A stretch of DNA of 42,243 bases from Streptomyces sp. UNOC14_S4 (GTDB lineage Bacteria > Actinomycetota > Actinomycetes > Streptomycetales > Streptomycetaceae), in assembly GCF_020740835.1 (NCBI RefSeq), contig NZ_JAINFC010000007.1, forward strand, positions 1-42,243, in the 5' to 3' direction. The notes under the pieces were generated by a model. It made no database searches and had not been told where the DNA came from. It saw only the letters and a list, made by a program, of their open reading frames with translations. The position numbers and the translations under genes are program-made. Shown one piece after another: positions 18,333-28,378 of this stretch. The first letter of the stretch is position 1. Each line of letters begins with the position of its first letter.

Positions 18333-19685
18333 GTGAACGCGTTTGGATCTTCAGCATCCGGGGCCGCCGTCCCGGTCGGCGCCGTGCGACGGCGGGCCGT
18401 GGTGGACGCGCTGCGGCGCGGTGCCGTCCCCGAGAGCGGCCTCGACCTGCTCGCCACCGGACTCGGCCGCTTCGAGCAGGCAGTCGACGAAGAGCTGGAC
18501 ACCGTCGCCGCTGGCGGCTCGGTGTTCAAGGCCGTGCGCGGCGAGTACGGCTCCGGCAAGACCTTCTTCACCCGCTGGCTCGGCGAGCGCGCCAAACGGC
18601 GCACCTTCGCCGTGGCCGAGGTGCAGGTGTCGGAGACCGAGACTCCTCTGCACAAGCTGGAGACGGTCTACCGGCGACTCACCGAACGCCTGACCACCGC
18701 TAGCTTCCCGCCCAGCGCCCTGCGCCCGGTCGCTGACGCCTGGTTCTACGCGCTGGAGGAGGACGCACTCGCCGACGGCGCGGGCGAGAGCGAGCTGCCG
18801 GAGGCCGTGGACAGGCTGCTCACCGCCCGCCTGGCCGAAGTGTCCCGGCAGGCCCCCGCGTTCGCCACCGCCTTGCGCGGATACAAGCAGTCTCTGGACG
18901 CCGGCGATGAGGCTACCGCCGCTGCGGTGATGTCCTGGCTCGGCGGCCAGCCGCACGTCGCCGCAGCCGCCCGGCGCAGCGCAGGCGTCCGCGGCGACCT
19001 CGACCACTTCGGCGCTTTCGGGTTCTTGCAGGGCCTGCTCACCGTGCTCCGGGACGCCGGGCACGCCGGACTTGTCCTCGTCCTGGACGAGGTGGAGACC
19101 CTGCAGCGGGTCCGCTCCGACGCCCGTGACAAGGCGCTCAACGCGCTGCGGCAGCTCATCGACGAGGTCCACTCCGGTCGCTTCCCCGGCCTGTACCTCG
19201 TCATCACCGGCACGCCCGCCTTCTACGACGGACAGCAGGGCGTGCAGCGACTCGCGCCGCTCGCCCAGCGACTCGCCACCGACTTCACCACCGACCCCCG
19301 CTTCGACAACCCTCGGGCCGTCCAGATCCGGCTGCCCGGATTCACCGAGGAATCACTGACCGGCCTGGGCGCCACCATTCGTGACCTGTACGCCGAGGGC
19401 TCCCAGTCCCCCGACCGGATCAAGCAGCTCGCCGACGACGCGTACCTCACCGACCTGGCACGGGCCGTGGGCGGGGCCCTCGGCGGAAAGGTCGGAGTAG
19501 CACCACGGCTGTACCTGAAGAAGCTGGTCGGAGATGTACTCGACCGGATCGACCAGTTCCCCGACTTCGACCCGCGCTCGCACTACAAGCTGACCGTGGG
19601 CAGCGGCGACCTCACCGCCACCGAACGGAACTTCGCCGCGCCCGCGTCGGCCGCCTCGGCGGACGACCTCGAACTCGAACTCTGA
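18333..19685 (+). CDS. brxD: BREX-2 ATP-binding protein BrxD, 450 aa
   Basis: P-loop ATPase of the DUF2791 type found with type 2 BREX operons. I prefer the GTG at 18333: it has GGGAG about nine bases upstream, and the conserved AVVDALRRG segment begins soon after. A longer frame from 18246 adds 29 residues with no conserved look. Walker A is GEYGSGKT at 70-77 and Walker B is LVLVLDE ending at D252-E253. An ITGTP sensor-like motif follows at about 290. The chain ends with acidic DDLELEL. It probably works with PglY or BrxHI on DNA, an inference from operon membership. Confidence 0.88.
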   Translation: MNAFGSSASGAAVPVGAVRRRAVVDALRRGAVPESGLDLLATGLGRFEQAVDEELDTVAAGGSVFKAVRGEYGSGKTFFTRWLGERAKRRTFAVAEVQVSETETPLHKLETVYRRLTERLTTASFPPSALRPVADAWFYALEEDALADGAGESELPEAVDRLLTARLAEVSRQAPAFATALRGYKQSLDAGDEATAAAVMSWLGGQPHVAAAARRSAGVRGDLDHFGAFGFLQGLLTVLRDAGHAGLVLVLDEVETLQRVRSDARDKALNALRQLIDEVHSGRFPGLYLVITGTPAFYDGQQGVQRLAPLAQRLATDFTTDPRFDNPRAVQIRLPGFTEESLTGLGATIRDLYAEGSQSPDRIKQLADDAYLTDLARAVGGALGGKVGVAPRLYLKKLVGDVLDRIDQFPDFDPRSHYKLTVGSGDLTATERNFAAPASAASADDLELEL

Positions 19686-19720
19686 CGACCCATTTTCCGA
19701 AGTCCCGAACTCTGACGACC
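19676..19720 (+). repeat. 15-bp direct repeat duplicating the brxD stop region
   Basis: CGAACTCTGACGACC occurs at 19676-19690, spanning the brxD stop, and again at 19706-19720, a 30-bp period. The second copy adds a spare stop codon before brxHI. It looks like a small local duplication. Confidence 0.75.
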
Positions 19721-19738
19721 AGCGCAGGAGTCACAGAC

Positions 19739-21895
19739 GTGCAGGAGCAACGACGCGACACCGACCCGGTGGAACGCCTCGACGCGGTAGTCCTGCACCA
19801 CATCGTCAACACGCTCGGGTGGCCCGATCTGCGCCCGCTGCAGAAGGCCGCCGTGCATCCGCTGATGGACGGCGAGGACGCGGTCCTTCTCGCGCCGACG
19901 GCGGGCGGGAAGACGGAGGCCGCCACCTTCCCGCTGTTGTCCGCCATGCGAGAGAAGCGCTGGACCGGCACCTCCGTCCTCTATCTGGCGCCGCTCAAGG
20001 CGCTCCTCAACAACCTGGTGCACCGGGTCGACAGCTACGCCCAGTGGCTGGGGCGCCGAGCCGCCCTCTGGCACGGCGACACCCCCGAGTCCGTACGCCG
20101 TCGCATCCGCATCGATTCCCCCGACTTCCTGCTCACCACACCCGAGTCCCTCGAAGCGATGCTCATCAGCGTCAAGACCGACCACGCACACATGCTGGGC
20201 CGGGTGCGTGCCGTCGTCGTCGACGAGGTGCACGCCTTCGCCGGGGACGACCGCGGCTGGCACCTGCTCGCCGTACTCGAACGCCTGGAGCGACTGGCCG
20301 GTCACCCCATCCAGCGCATCGGCCTGTCCGCCACTGTGGGCAACCCTGACGACCTGCTCACCTGGCTCCAGGGCGCGCGCCCTGCCGAACGCCTCGGCCG
20401 GGTCGTCGCCCCCGGCGTCACTCTGCCCGCCACTAACAGCACCACCAGCACTACTGAACTCCCGCGTCCCGCAGGAGAGGTAGAGCTCGACTACGTCGGA
20501 TCGCTCGCCAACGCCGCCAAGGTGATCTCCGCCCTGCACCGGGGTGAGAAACGGCTCGTCTTCTGCGACTCCCGCAAGCAGGTGGAAGAACTCGGTGCGG
20601 CACTGCGCGCCCGCGACGTCACGGTGTTCCTCTCCCACGCCTCGCTCTCCACCGACGAGCGCGCACGCTCCGAGCAGGCATTCGCCGAAGCCCGCGACTG
20701 CGTCATCGTCTCCACCTCCACTCTCGAACTCGGCATCGACGTCGGTGACCTCGACCGCGTCATCCAGATCGACTCACCCAGCACCGTGGCCTCCTTCCTG
20801 CAGCGCATCGGCCGCACCGGGCGCCGCACCGGGACCTCCCGCAACTGCCTGTTCCTCGCCACCCGGCCCGACACCCTGCTCCAAGCCGCCGGCCTGCTCA
20901 CCCTGTGGGCCCGCGGCTGGGTGGAACCCGTCACCCCGCCGCCCTCACCCCGCCACCTTGTCGCACAGCAACTCTTTGCCGTCACCCTGCAGGAACACCG
21001 CATCGGAGACCGTCTGTGGCCCGAGCAGTGGAACGGCCTCACACCATTCGACCGGTCCGCCGTGCCCATCCTGTCCCACCTGGTCGCAGGCGGCTTCCTC
21101 GACAGCGACGGCGGCATGCTGTTCATCGGCCCCGAGGCCGAGAAGCACTTCGGCCGCCGGCACTTCATGGAGCTGACCGCCTCCTTCACCGCACCCCCCG
21201 AATTCACCGTGCTCGCCGGACGCACCGAGATCGGCACCACCGATCCCACCGTCCTCACGGAGGAACGCCAGGGCCCGCGCCGCCTGCTCCTGGCCGGCCG
21301 CAGCTGGCAGGTCACCTTCATCGACTGGGCCCGACGCCGTGCCTTCGTGGAACCCGTTGAGGACGGTGGCATCGCCAAATGGCAGGGCAGCGAAGTCCGC
21401 GGCCTGTCGTACGTCCTCACCCGTGCCATGCGCGACGTCCTCCTCGGCACCGACCCCGACGTACGCCTCACCCGCCGCGCCACCGCCGCCCTCGCCGAAC
21501 TCCGCATGGACCGCGCACCCCACGAAGTACACCCAGCAGGCACTCTGCTGGTCCACGACGCGGACGCCGCCCGCTGGTGGACCTGGGCCGGCTACCGCGC
21601 CAACGCCACCCTCGCCGCCTCCCTCGGCAACCTCGCCGACCCTGTGCAGCGCCCAACCGACACCCATGTCCGGCTCCGCCAGGACCTCTCCCCCGCCGAC
21701 TGGAAGACGGCCCGTGCCGAACTCCCCGACTCCCTCACCCTGCCCACCGTCGACCCGCGAGCCGTCCGCGGCCTGAAGTTCTCGGTGGCCCTCCCTCCCC
21801 GCATCGCCACCACCACCCTCGCCGAACGCCTCGCCGACTTCGATGGCGCCCTCGCCGTGGCCCGCGAACCGGTACGGGTGGAATGGAGCGCCTGA
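19739..21895 (+). CDS. brxHI: BREX-2 DEAD/DEAH-box helicase BrxHI, 718 aa
   Basis: Superfamily 2 helicase of the Lhr-like group that closes type 2 BREX operons. It starts at a GTG with GCAGGAG at suitable spacing. Visible motifs are I, APTAGGKT at 52-59; Ia, YLAPLKALLNNL; II, DEVH at 162-165; III, SAT near 200; and VI, QRIGRTGRRTG at 355-365. The C-terminal 350 residues contain no second helicase unit and are probably the winged-helix and Lhr-type accessory domains. It should use ATP to move on or unwind nucleic acid. It is the last gene of the operon; no clear terminator follows. Confidence 0.9.
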   Translation: MQEQRRDTDPVERLDAVVLHHIVNTLGWPDLRPLQKAAVHPLMDGEDAVLLAPTAGGKTEAATFPLLSAMREKRWTGTSVLYLAPLKALLNNLVHRVDSYAQWLGRRAALWHGDTPESVRRRIRIDSPDFLLTTPESLEAMLISVKTDHAHMLGRVRAVVVDEVHAFAGDDRGWHLLAVLERLERLAGHPIQRIGLSATVGNPDDLLTWLQGARPAERLGRVVAPGVTLPATNSTTSTTELPRPAGEVELDYVGSLANAAKVISALHRGEKRLVFCDSRKQVEELGAALRARDVTVFLSHASLSTDERARSEQAFAEARDCVIVSTSTLELGIDVGDLDRVIQIDSPSTVASFLQRIGRTGRRTGTSRNCLFLATRPDTLLQAAGLLTLWARGWVEPVTPPPSPRHLVAQQLFAVTLQEHRIGDRLWPEQWNGLTPFDRSAVPILSHLVAGGFLDSDGGMLFIGPEAEKHFGRRHFMELTASFTAPPEFTVLAGRTEIGTTDPTVLTEERQGPRRLLLAGRSWQVTFIDWARRRAFVEPVEDGGIAKWQGSEVRGLSYVLTRAMRDVLLGTDPDVRLTRRATAALAELRMDRAPHEVHPAGTLLVHDADAARWWTWAGYRANATLAASLGNLADPVQRPTDTHVRLRQDLSPADWKTARAELPDSLTLPTVDPRAVRGLKFSVALPPRIATTTLAERLADFDGALAVAREPVRVEWSA

Positions 21896-21970
21896 ACAAC
21901 GCGCGGCCCGCCGACCCTCAGCAACAACCGCAGCCCCGTCCCTGCAAGAGTCCATCGGGGCGCCACTCCG
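21896..21970. other. Short tail after the BREX operon
   Basis: These 75 bp between the brxHI stop and the acetyltransferase remnant hold no gene or clear hairpin. Confidence 0.3.
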
Positions 21971-22198
21971 GCCTCCAACTCCCTGCCCTCGCCATGCCGG
22001 GATGACCCACTTCGCGTCGAACTGCCGCCCGTCCGGGGTCTGTGCGGCCGATGGAACATCTGCCGCGATCCCAACTGGATGTTCACCGGCCGGGGTCAGG
22101 AACCAAGCCCTGTTCACGAGCCGTGCACGCCAGAACTCTTCCGGTTGCTCCTGCCCCTCCTCGACATTGGCGGCTTCGAGGAACACCGCACCAGGCAT
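21971..22198 (-). pseudogene. Remnant of a GNAT-family acetyltransferase
   Basis: On the minus strand the frame encodes FWRARLVNRAWFLTPAGEHP, then VGIAAD, then KWVIPAWRGQGVGG. This follows the GNAT pattern: a W.aRL...WFlA...G.pVGia strand, then the acetyl-CoA pyrophosphate loop (V.P.wRG.GVG). No proper start and no N-terminal strand-helix lie upstream. After the loop the frame runs into sequence antisense to brxHI. I read it as a decayed internal piece of an acetyltransferase, convergent with the BREX operon. Confidence 0.5.
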
Positions 22199-22803
22199 AA
22201 CCAGCCATCGTGAGACGCTGGGGCAAAATAGCAAATAACTGCTAATTCCGGTAGATCATCGTCAGCAGTCTCTGCCAGGAGCCCGGTTCCCCTCTCAGGA
22301 GGGCTGCTCGTGGCACCAGCCGCTTCCCATGCATGGGCGCACTCCGGTTGCCACGGTCTGCAGCTAAAACCTCTACAAGATCGAGAAGTGGGATCGGCGA
22401 TTACTTCCGGCCAGAAAGATGAGAATCCCTTGTGGCCTGTGTTGTTTTTGTGAAAATCAAGTCCGCGAAAGGTAGCGGCAGCGCCGGGGGCGACTGTGTG
22501 ACAGAAGGCCACTGTCCTTGATTCCGAGGGGCGGGGACTCAGACCTGATCGTTTGCGTGGCACGGCCCTGATCGACGGTATCGACTGAACCCAACGCGAC
22601 CCGGAGGACTGCCTGCCATCGACGGGTAGCAGGGGCGGGCGGACAACGAGGCCGATATAGCGCCTCACATAAGGAGAGTTACCCGGACCCGGCAAGACGT
22701 GAATCAGCGTAAAGACGAACTGAACAACGTATTTGATCGACCGTTCACACTCAGTGATTTGCCCCTGCGCAGGTCACACAGGCTTTATCTTGGGGAGGGC
22801 GCT
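22199..22803. other. Gene-free region before the RHS toxin gene
   Basis: About 600 bp without convincing coding bias. It is more AT-rich than its surroundings, notably at 22225-22260 and 22430-22460, and should hold the RHS promoter. An AAGGAG at 22671 has no start codon at working distance. A GTG at 22699 opens the long RHS frame but lacks a well-spaced ribosome binding site. Confidence 0.4.
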
Positions 22804-25800
22804 GTGCTGCCTGGCCGCTCGGATCGTATCCGAATCCTGCTGTGTCTCGCTGTAGTTTGGGCTGTACTGCTGACCGGCACGGCCTCCGCGCTTCCACGCT
22901 ACCGGAACTCGAACGTCACTTCCCTACCTGTCGGGCGCGAGAGACCCAAGCCAGCCCAAGCGCAAAGAGCCATGACGCTCGATCAGCGGCGTGCGCAGGT
23001 ACAGCGGGAGCGATTCAAGGAACCAACCTCAGCGGCGGACCGCTCACAGCGGGGAACCGCAGCTGAAGCCGAAAAGGCGGCGGCTGCGGCCCACAATGCC
23101 GCCCGGAAGGCCGCGGGGAATGCCACTGAGCAGTCGGCTTCCGGCTCCAACCCTCCCTGGGGAGTCCCTGCTGACTTGCGCGTTGTCGGCTCTGAAGGCT
23201 CGTACAGGGCGGTGCTCGATGCGAGGCCAGGCCACAAAGGTGGTGCTCTTACCGGGCAGGTCTTCCCGGGGGAGAAAGTCGCCGTCGCAACCGTCATGCA
23301 GAACTCTGACAACAAAACGGTGAACGGCCAATGGGTCGACACTCTGCATAAAGTCAAGGTCACATGGGGCACCCGATGCGGCTCCGTGGAACATCGCTAC
23401 GATTTGAACCAAGTCGTAACGACGCATTCCAGCACCTTCTCAGCCCTTAACCCAGGGACCGATGACCCTATCGTCACGCTTGACGCGCCCGTCGATCCAG
23501 ATTGCACTCAAGCAGGAAATCCCGGCCTGCCCGCATTCAACGTATGGGCTACCGGAACTGTTACCGACAGCCCGGATGGAGAAAACTCCGGAAGCCTCTA
23601 CGTAAACATGTACGCCGTCCAGGGAATCCCCGACGATCAGACTTACGGCTGCGCTACAGACTGCCGCTCATCCTCCACAGGATTCGCTCAGCCACAAATG
23701 ACGCGCGGCTCAATAAATGCGGCAACCGGCGCCTTCGCCAACTCATTCAACGACATACTACAGAAATCTCCTGGCGGTGGGTTCGATATCACCCGTCGAT
23801 ACTCGTCGAATAACATGAATGCCGGGTCATTCGGACAAGGCTGGGCCGCCCCATGGGATTCATCGCTCAAGTCGGAGGACAACGGCGATGTCACCTTCAC
23901 CGCCGAGAGCGGCTCGAAATATCTATACCACAAAGGCTCTGACGGGTCATTCACTGGCCCCGTCACCACACGGTCAACATTGAAGAGGCTGACCGACGGG
24001 TCGTACTCGCTGTCCACACCACAGCAGCGTACCCTTTCATTCGATTCGGACGGGCGCCTCACAGCATCCAAGAACCGATCGGGCCAAGGAATAAGATTCA
24101 CCTATACAGGCCGCCATCTCACGTCGGCCACGGATTCCGCTGGAAGAACTTCCACAGCAACATACTCCGGCGATCTGCTGACTCAATTAAAACTGACCAA
24201 TGGCCGACACGTCGATTACGACTACACTGACGGGCGGCTGACAACTGTTACCGCAACCGACAAGTCAAAGACTGTCTACGGCTATGACAGTCAAGGGCAC
24301 CTGGATGCAGTCAAGGATGCAAACGGAAACTACCCGATCCGGAATTCCTACGACGCACAGGGTCGCGTAATCTCGCAGAAAAGTGCCGTAGGTGAAGTGA
24401 CGTCCTACTCGTACAAGAGCGGCGAAACCGATACCACGACACCCGACGGGGGCGTTTGGTCCGACATCTACTCGTCAAACATCCTCACCGCCCAATACGA
24501 CCCTTTCGGAAACAAGACTTCCTACAACTACGACGGTCTCGTCAATATCTCGTACGTTACTGATGCGCTGGGAAATCGAACCACATTCGGGTATGACGGT
24601 TCGGGGTATCTCACAAAGAAGACCACAGCCGGCGGTTCGACTGAGCAGTACACGTACGACGGGAACGGGAACGTCACCAAGGCCACGGATGCCGGATCCC
24701 ACGCCACTGCGTATGAATACGACTCGGGGAACCTGCTGACTTCCGTCAAAGACGCTCTGGGTAACACGGCGAAGTTCACCTACACCCCCGCCGGGTTACC
24801 GGAGACCGTCACGTCACCGCTGGCCAAGGTGACGCGCTACGCCTATGACGCCGCGGGCAACCAGGTCTCGCTTACTGCTGCCGACAGCAGCAAGACCACG
24901 CGCACGTTCGACGGCTCCGGTCGCCTGCTCACGGTTACCGACCCCCGGGGTAACGCCTCCGACGCAGATCCCGCGAAATTCACGACCACCTACACATACG
25001 ACGACGCGGACCGTGTAGCGTCCGTCACCAGCCCCCCGATGTCTGCCGGAAGTACAGGCGGTGTCACCCGGTACGTCTATGACGCGGTCGGGAACCTGAC
25101 CTCTGTCACCGACAGCGCCGGCAATACCTCCACCTATACCTACGACGCGGCGAACAGGCTGACAGCGTTCAAAGATGCGGCCGGTAACGTCTCGACACGG
25201 TCCTACGACGCCATGGGCAACCTCTCCGCCAGCGTCGACGCCACGGGTGCCAAGACCACGTACGCCTACGACAAAGCCGGCCGCCTGCTCGCGATGACCA
25301 CGCCTCGGGGCAATTCGGACGGAAGCAACGCGGCCGACTACACATGGAAATACGGCTACGACCAGGTCGGCAACCAGCTCACAGTCACCAATCCGTCAGG
25401 TGGCACGGCTGCCACCGAGTACGACGTCGAATACCGTCCCGTCACCCTCACTGACCCGCTGGGAAATTCCAGCAAGGTCAAGTACGACGCGGTCGGGAAC
25501 ACAGTTCAAACCACCGACGCCTCAGGGAAAATCACCGCATACACCTTTGACGCCAACAGTCGACTCACTGGGATCAAGGACCCCAACAGAAACACCGCCA
25601 CCTTCGCATACGACGCTGATGGCAACCGGATCTCCCAGACGACGCCGTTGGGCTACAAGACGACCTACCGGTACGACGACAACGGCCGCCTGTCAGCAAC
25701 GGTCGATCCCCGCGGCAACGTGACCGGCGCGGACCCGGCCGCCTACACCTGGAGCACCGCCTACGACACGGCGGGGAACCCGGTCAGCCAGACTGACCCG

Positions 25801-28362
25801 CTCGGGAACGTGACGAAGAGTTCCTACGACGCGCTGAACAACGTCGTCTCGAGCACCGACCCGCTCGGCAATCGCAAAAGCTTCGAGTACGACGCGCTGA
25901 ACCGGCTGACCAAGGTGACTGGCCCAGACGGCGGGGCGACGGCGTACGACCACGACGTACTCGGCAATGTGACGACGCGCACCGATGCGAACGGGCACAC
26001 GGCGACCTACACCTATGACAGGAACAGCCGTCTGATCGGCACCACAGACCCACTCAAACGGAGCGTCGCCTACACCTATGACCCCGATGGCAACCAGACC
26101 TCCGTCCGCAACGCGCGGGGCATTACGACGACGGCCTCCTACAACTCCCGTGGTCTGCTCAGCGGCCTGGCCTACTCGGACGCCACCCCCAAGGTCACGT
26201 ACACCTACGACGCCGCCGACCACATCACCAACGTCAGCGACGGAACCGGGTCGCGCACCCTCACCTACACCCCTGTCGGACGCCTTGCTGCTGTGACCCC
26301 CGACAGTGGCAAGGGTGGGTTCACCTACGACTACGACGACGCAGGGCGTCTCAAGAGCAAGGTGACCGTGCCTACCGGCGCCGCAGCTGGCACACGGGTC
26401 ACTTACAAGTACGACGCCGACGGACGCCAGACCGCTCAGGCCAACCCGGGCGGCACCACCAACTATGACTACGACGCGGCTGGCAACCTGACCAGCACCA
26501 CGCTCCCCACCGGCAACGGGCATGTGGAGAAGCGCAGCTACGACGCGGCCGGCCGCCTGACCGCCATCGGCAGCACCAAGGCCGGAGCAACCCTCGCGAA
26601 CTGGCAGCTCGCCCTGAACGCCACCGGGCAGCCCACCCGCATCGACGCCACCCGGGCAGGCCAGGCCGACACCTCGCAGTACTACACCTACGACCCGGCG
26701 GGCCGACTCCTGACGGAGTGCCTCGCCTCGGCAAGAGCCGAGACATGTCCCAAGCCCGGCCCCGATATCGCCTACACCTACGACAAGGCCGGAAACCGGA
26801 CCACCCAGACGGTCGGCAGCGCCAGCACCACCTACACCTACGACTCCGCCGACCAGCTCACCAGCGCCGCCGCCGGATCAGGCACCCGTACCTTCGCCTA
26901 CGACGCCGACGGCAACCAGACCGGCATCGGCCCTGACACCGCCGCCTACGATGCCGCCAACCGCCTGACCACCCTCAAAGAAGCAGGCGGCAACACCTTC
27001 GCCTTCACCTACGACGCCGACGGCAACCGCACCACCGCCTCCAAAGCCGGAACCCTGCAACGCACCACTCAGTGGGACATCAACAGCCCCCTGCCCCAGG
27101 TCGCCACCGAGACCAACGGCTCCGGAGGCGTGATCGGCAACTACGCCTACAACCCAGTCGGCCAGATCGAGTCGACACTCCAAGGCACAGCCGCCTTCTA
27201 CTACCACCACGACGGCCTGGGATCGGTCACCGAGCTCACCGACGGCAAGGGCACCAACCAGTACCGCTACCGCTACGACGGCTTCGGCAACCTGACCGCG
27301 GACAAGCTCACCAGCAACCCGCCCAGCAACCCCTTCACCTACACCGGCCAGTACAAGGAACCCACCTCCAGCACGCTCGGATACAACCTGCGTGCCCGCT
27401 CCTACGCACCCGACCAGGGACGGTTCCTCAGCCGCGACCCAGTCTCCCGCAGCCAGTCCGAACCCTACGTGGCGGACTACGCATACGCCGACAACCAGCC
27501 CACCAGTCAGACCGACCCGTCCGGCCGCTGCCCCACATGCGTCTCCGCCGGCATAGGTGCCGCCTTCGGCGCCCTGATCGAAGGTGGCAGCTACACCTGG
27601 AAACACCGCAACGACGGCCAGTTCTCCCTCGGCGGCCTCGCCAAGACCAGCGGCAAGGGAGCCCTCACCGGAGGAATCGCCGGCCTGCTCATGCCCGGCA
27701 CCGGCAACCTCGCCGCCCGCACCCTCGGCCTCACCGGAGCCCGCGGCATCGCCACGTCCGGCGCGGTCAACGCCGCACTCGGCGCCGGATACTCATGGGC
27801 GCTCAACACAACCGCCTGCCGACCTGCCGACCCATGGGACCTCATCCTCGGAGCGGCAGGAGGCGGAAGCAGCAGCCTTCTCGGCCCCGCATCCCGCTGG
27901 CTCAAGGGACTCTTCGGCAGCAACGGCGAGCGCGCGAATGTCGGCTACCGAGCCCTGCGTCCCGGAGAGAGCCCGAAAGGGATCAGCCGACCAGGATCGA
28001 ACCCGGATGTAGAGCCCTGGCAGCACGTCATGGAGGCCAACAACTCCCCTTGGATCTCCCTGACAAGAGACCCAGAGGTCATGTACAACCGTTACGGGGA
28101 AGGCGGTCCGAGGCCGGGGGCAGGCAGTGACGGATACGTTGCCGTCGACTTGAACAGCGTAGATTCAGAAATGGCGGACGTAGCACAGCATCTTCACGTC
28201 CCTGACCACATCAAGGCACTGGGACTGGACTTGGGCGAGACAGCATTTCGGGACAGAGAGCTTCTCGTGAAGTTCGAAATCCAGCACGGGAGTATTCTGA
28301 AGTACTGGAAGCCGGGAACCAGCCTGGAGAAAATCCTCAGGGACATCAGACGAGGACTGTAG
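22804..28362 (+). CDS. Secreted RHS/YD-repeat polymorphic toxin with ADP-ribosyltransferase-like C-terminus, 1852 aa
   Basis: Contact- or secretion-delivered toxin. I choose the GTG at 22804 because GGGGAGGG lies just upstream and the result is a classic signal peptide: Arg-rich start, hydrophobic ILLCLAVVWAVLL, then a TASA cleavage site. A start at 22699 would bury it. A DUF6531-like segment lies at about 306-390. Dozens of YD repeats (YDxxGN, YTYDxxxRL) fill about 400-1560 and would form the RHS shell. The RHS core ends in the YNLRARSYAPDQGRFLSRDP block, followed by TDPSG near 1571. Residues 1577-1700 are a Gly/Ala-rich, partly hydrophobic pretoxin. The last 141 residues (from 1712) show YRALRPGE, SPWISLTRDPEVMYNRYG and RDRELLVKFEI, compatible with the R-S-E triad of ADP-ribosyltransferases. 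The toxin fold is my inference; the RHS assignment is firm. Confidence 0.88.
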   Translation: MLPGRSDRIRILLCLAVVWAVLLTGTASALPRYRNSNVTSLPVGRERPKPAQAQRAMTLDQRRAQVQRERFKEPTSAADRSQRGTAAEAEKAAAAAHNAARKAAGNATEQSASGSNPPWGVPADLRVVGSEGSYRAVLDARPGHKGGALTGQVFPGEKVAVATVMQNSDNKTVNGQWVDTLHKVKVTWGTRCGSVEHRYDLNQVVTTHSSTFSALNPGTDDPIVTLDAPVDPDCTQAGNPGLPAFNVWATGTVTDSPDGENSGSLYVNMYAVQGIPDDQTYGCATDCRSSSTGFAQPQMTRGSINAATGAFANSFNDILQKSPGGGFDITRRYSSNNMNAGSFGQGWAAPWDSSLKSEDNGDVTFTAESGSKYLYHKGSDGSFTGPVTTRSTLKRLTDGSYSLSTPQQRTLSFDSDGRLTASKNRSGQGIRFTYTGRHLTSATDSAGRTSTATYSGDLLTQLKLTNGRHVDYDYTDGRLTTVTATDKSKTVYGYDSQGHLDAVKDANGNYPIRNSYDAQGRVISQKSAVGEVTSYSYKSGETDTTTPDGGVWSDIYSSNILTAQYDPFGNKTSYNYDGLVNISYVTDALGNRTTFGYDGSGYLTKKTTAGGSTEQYTYDGNGNVTKATDAGSHATAYEYDSGNLLTSVKDALGNTAKFTYTPAGLPETVTSPLAKVTRYAYDAAGNQVSLTAADSSKTTRTFDGSGRLLTVTDPRGNASDADPAKFTTTYTYDDADRVASVTSPPMSAGSTGGVTRYVYDAVGNLTSVTDSAGNTSTYTYDAANRLTAFKDAAGNVSTRSYDAMGNLSASVDATGAKTTYAYDKAGRLLAMTTPRGNSDGSNAADYTWKYGYDQVGNQLTVTNPSGGTAATEYDVEYRPVTLTDPLGNSSKVKYDAVGNTVQTTDASGKITAYTFDANSRLTGIKDPNRNTATFAYDADGNRISQTTPLGYKTTYRYDDNGRLSATVDPRGNVTGADPAAYTWSTAYDTAGNPVSQTDPLGNVTKSSYDALNNVVSSTDPLGNRKSFEYDALNRLTKVTGPDGGATAYDHDVLGNVTTRTDANGHTATYTYDRNSRLIGTTDPLKRSVAYTYDPDGNQTSVRNARGITTTASYNSRGLLSGLAYSDATPKVTYTYDAADHITNVSDGTGSRTLTYTPVGRLAAVTPDSGKGGFTYDYDDAGRLKSKVTVPTGAAAGTRVTYKYDADGRQTAQANPGGTTNYDYDAAGNLTSTTLPTGNGHVEKRSYDAAGRLTAIGSTKAGATLANWQLALNATGQPTRIDATRAGQADTSQYYTYDPAGRLLTECLASARAETCPKPGPDIAYTYDKAGNRTTQTVGSASTTYTYDSADQLTSAAAGSGTRTFAYDADGNQTGIGPDTAAYDAANRLTTLKEAGGNTFAFTYDADGNRTTASKAGTLQRTTQWDINSPLPQVATETNGSGGVIGNYAYNPVGQIESTLQGTAAFYYHHDGLGSVTELTDGKGTNQYRYRYDGFGNLTADKLTSNPPSNPFTYTGQYKEPTSSTLGYNLRARSYAPDQGRFLSRDPVSRSQSEPYVADYAYADNQPTSQTDPSGRCPTCVSAGIGAAFGALIEGGSYTWKHRNDGQFSLGGLAKTSGKGALTGGIAGLLMPGTGNLAARTLGLTGARGIATSGAVNAALGAGYSWALNTTACRPADPWDLILGAAGGGSSSLLGPASRWLKGLFGSNGERANVGYRALRPGESPKGISRPGSNPDVEPWQHVMEANNSPWISLTRDPEVMYNRYGEGGPRPGAGSDGYVAVDLNSVDSEMADVAQHLHVPDHIKALGLDLGETAFRDRELLVKFEIQHGSILKYWKPGTSLEKILRDIRRGL

Positions 28363-28378
28363 GCGGGAAAGGGTGTCG

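Noticed and set aside
22114-22695. 193-codon minus-strand frame before the RHS gene
   Set aside because: Composition is random-looking, with no motif and no ribosome binding site.
24100-27400. Many similar short DNA units resembling a CRISPR or repeat array
   Set aside because: They are degenerate codons for protein YD repeats inside the RHS gene, not identical repeats with spacers.
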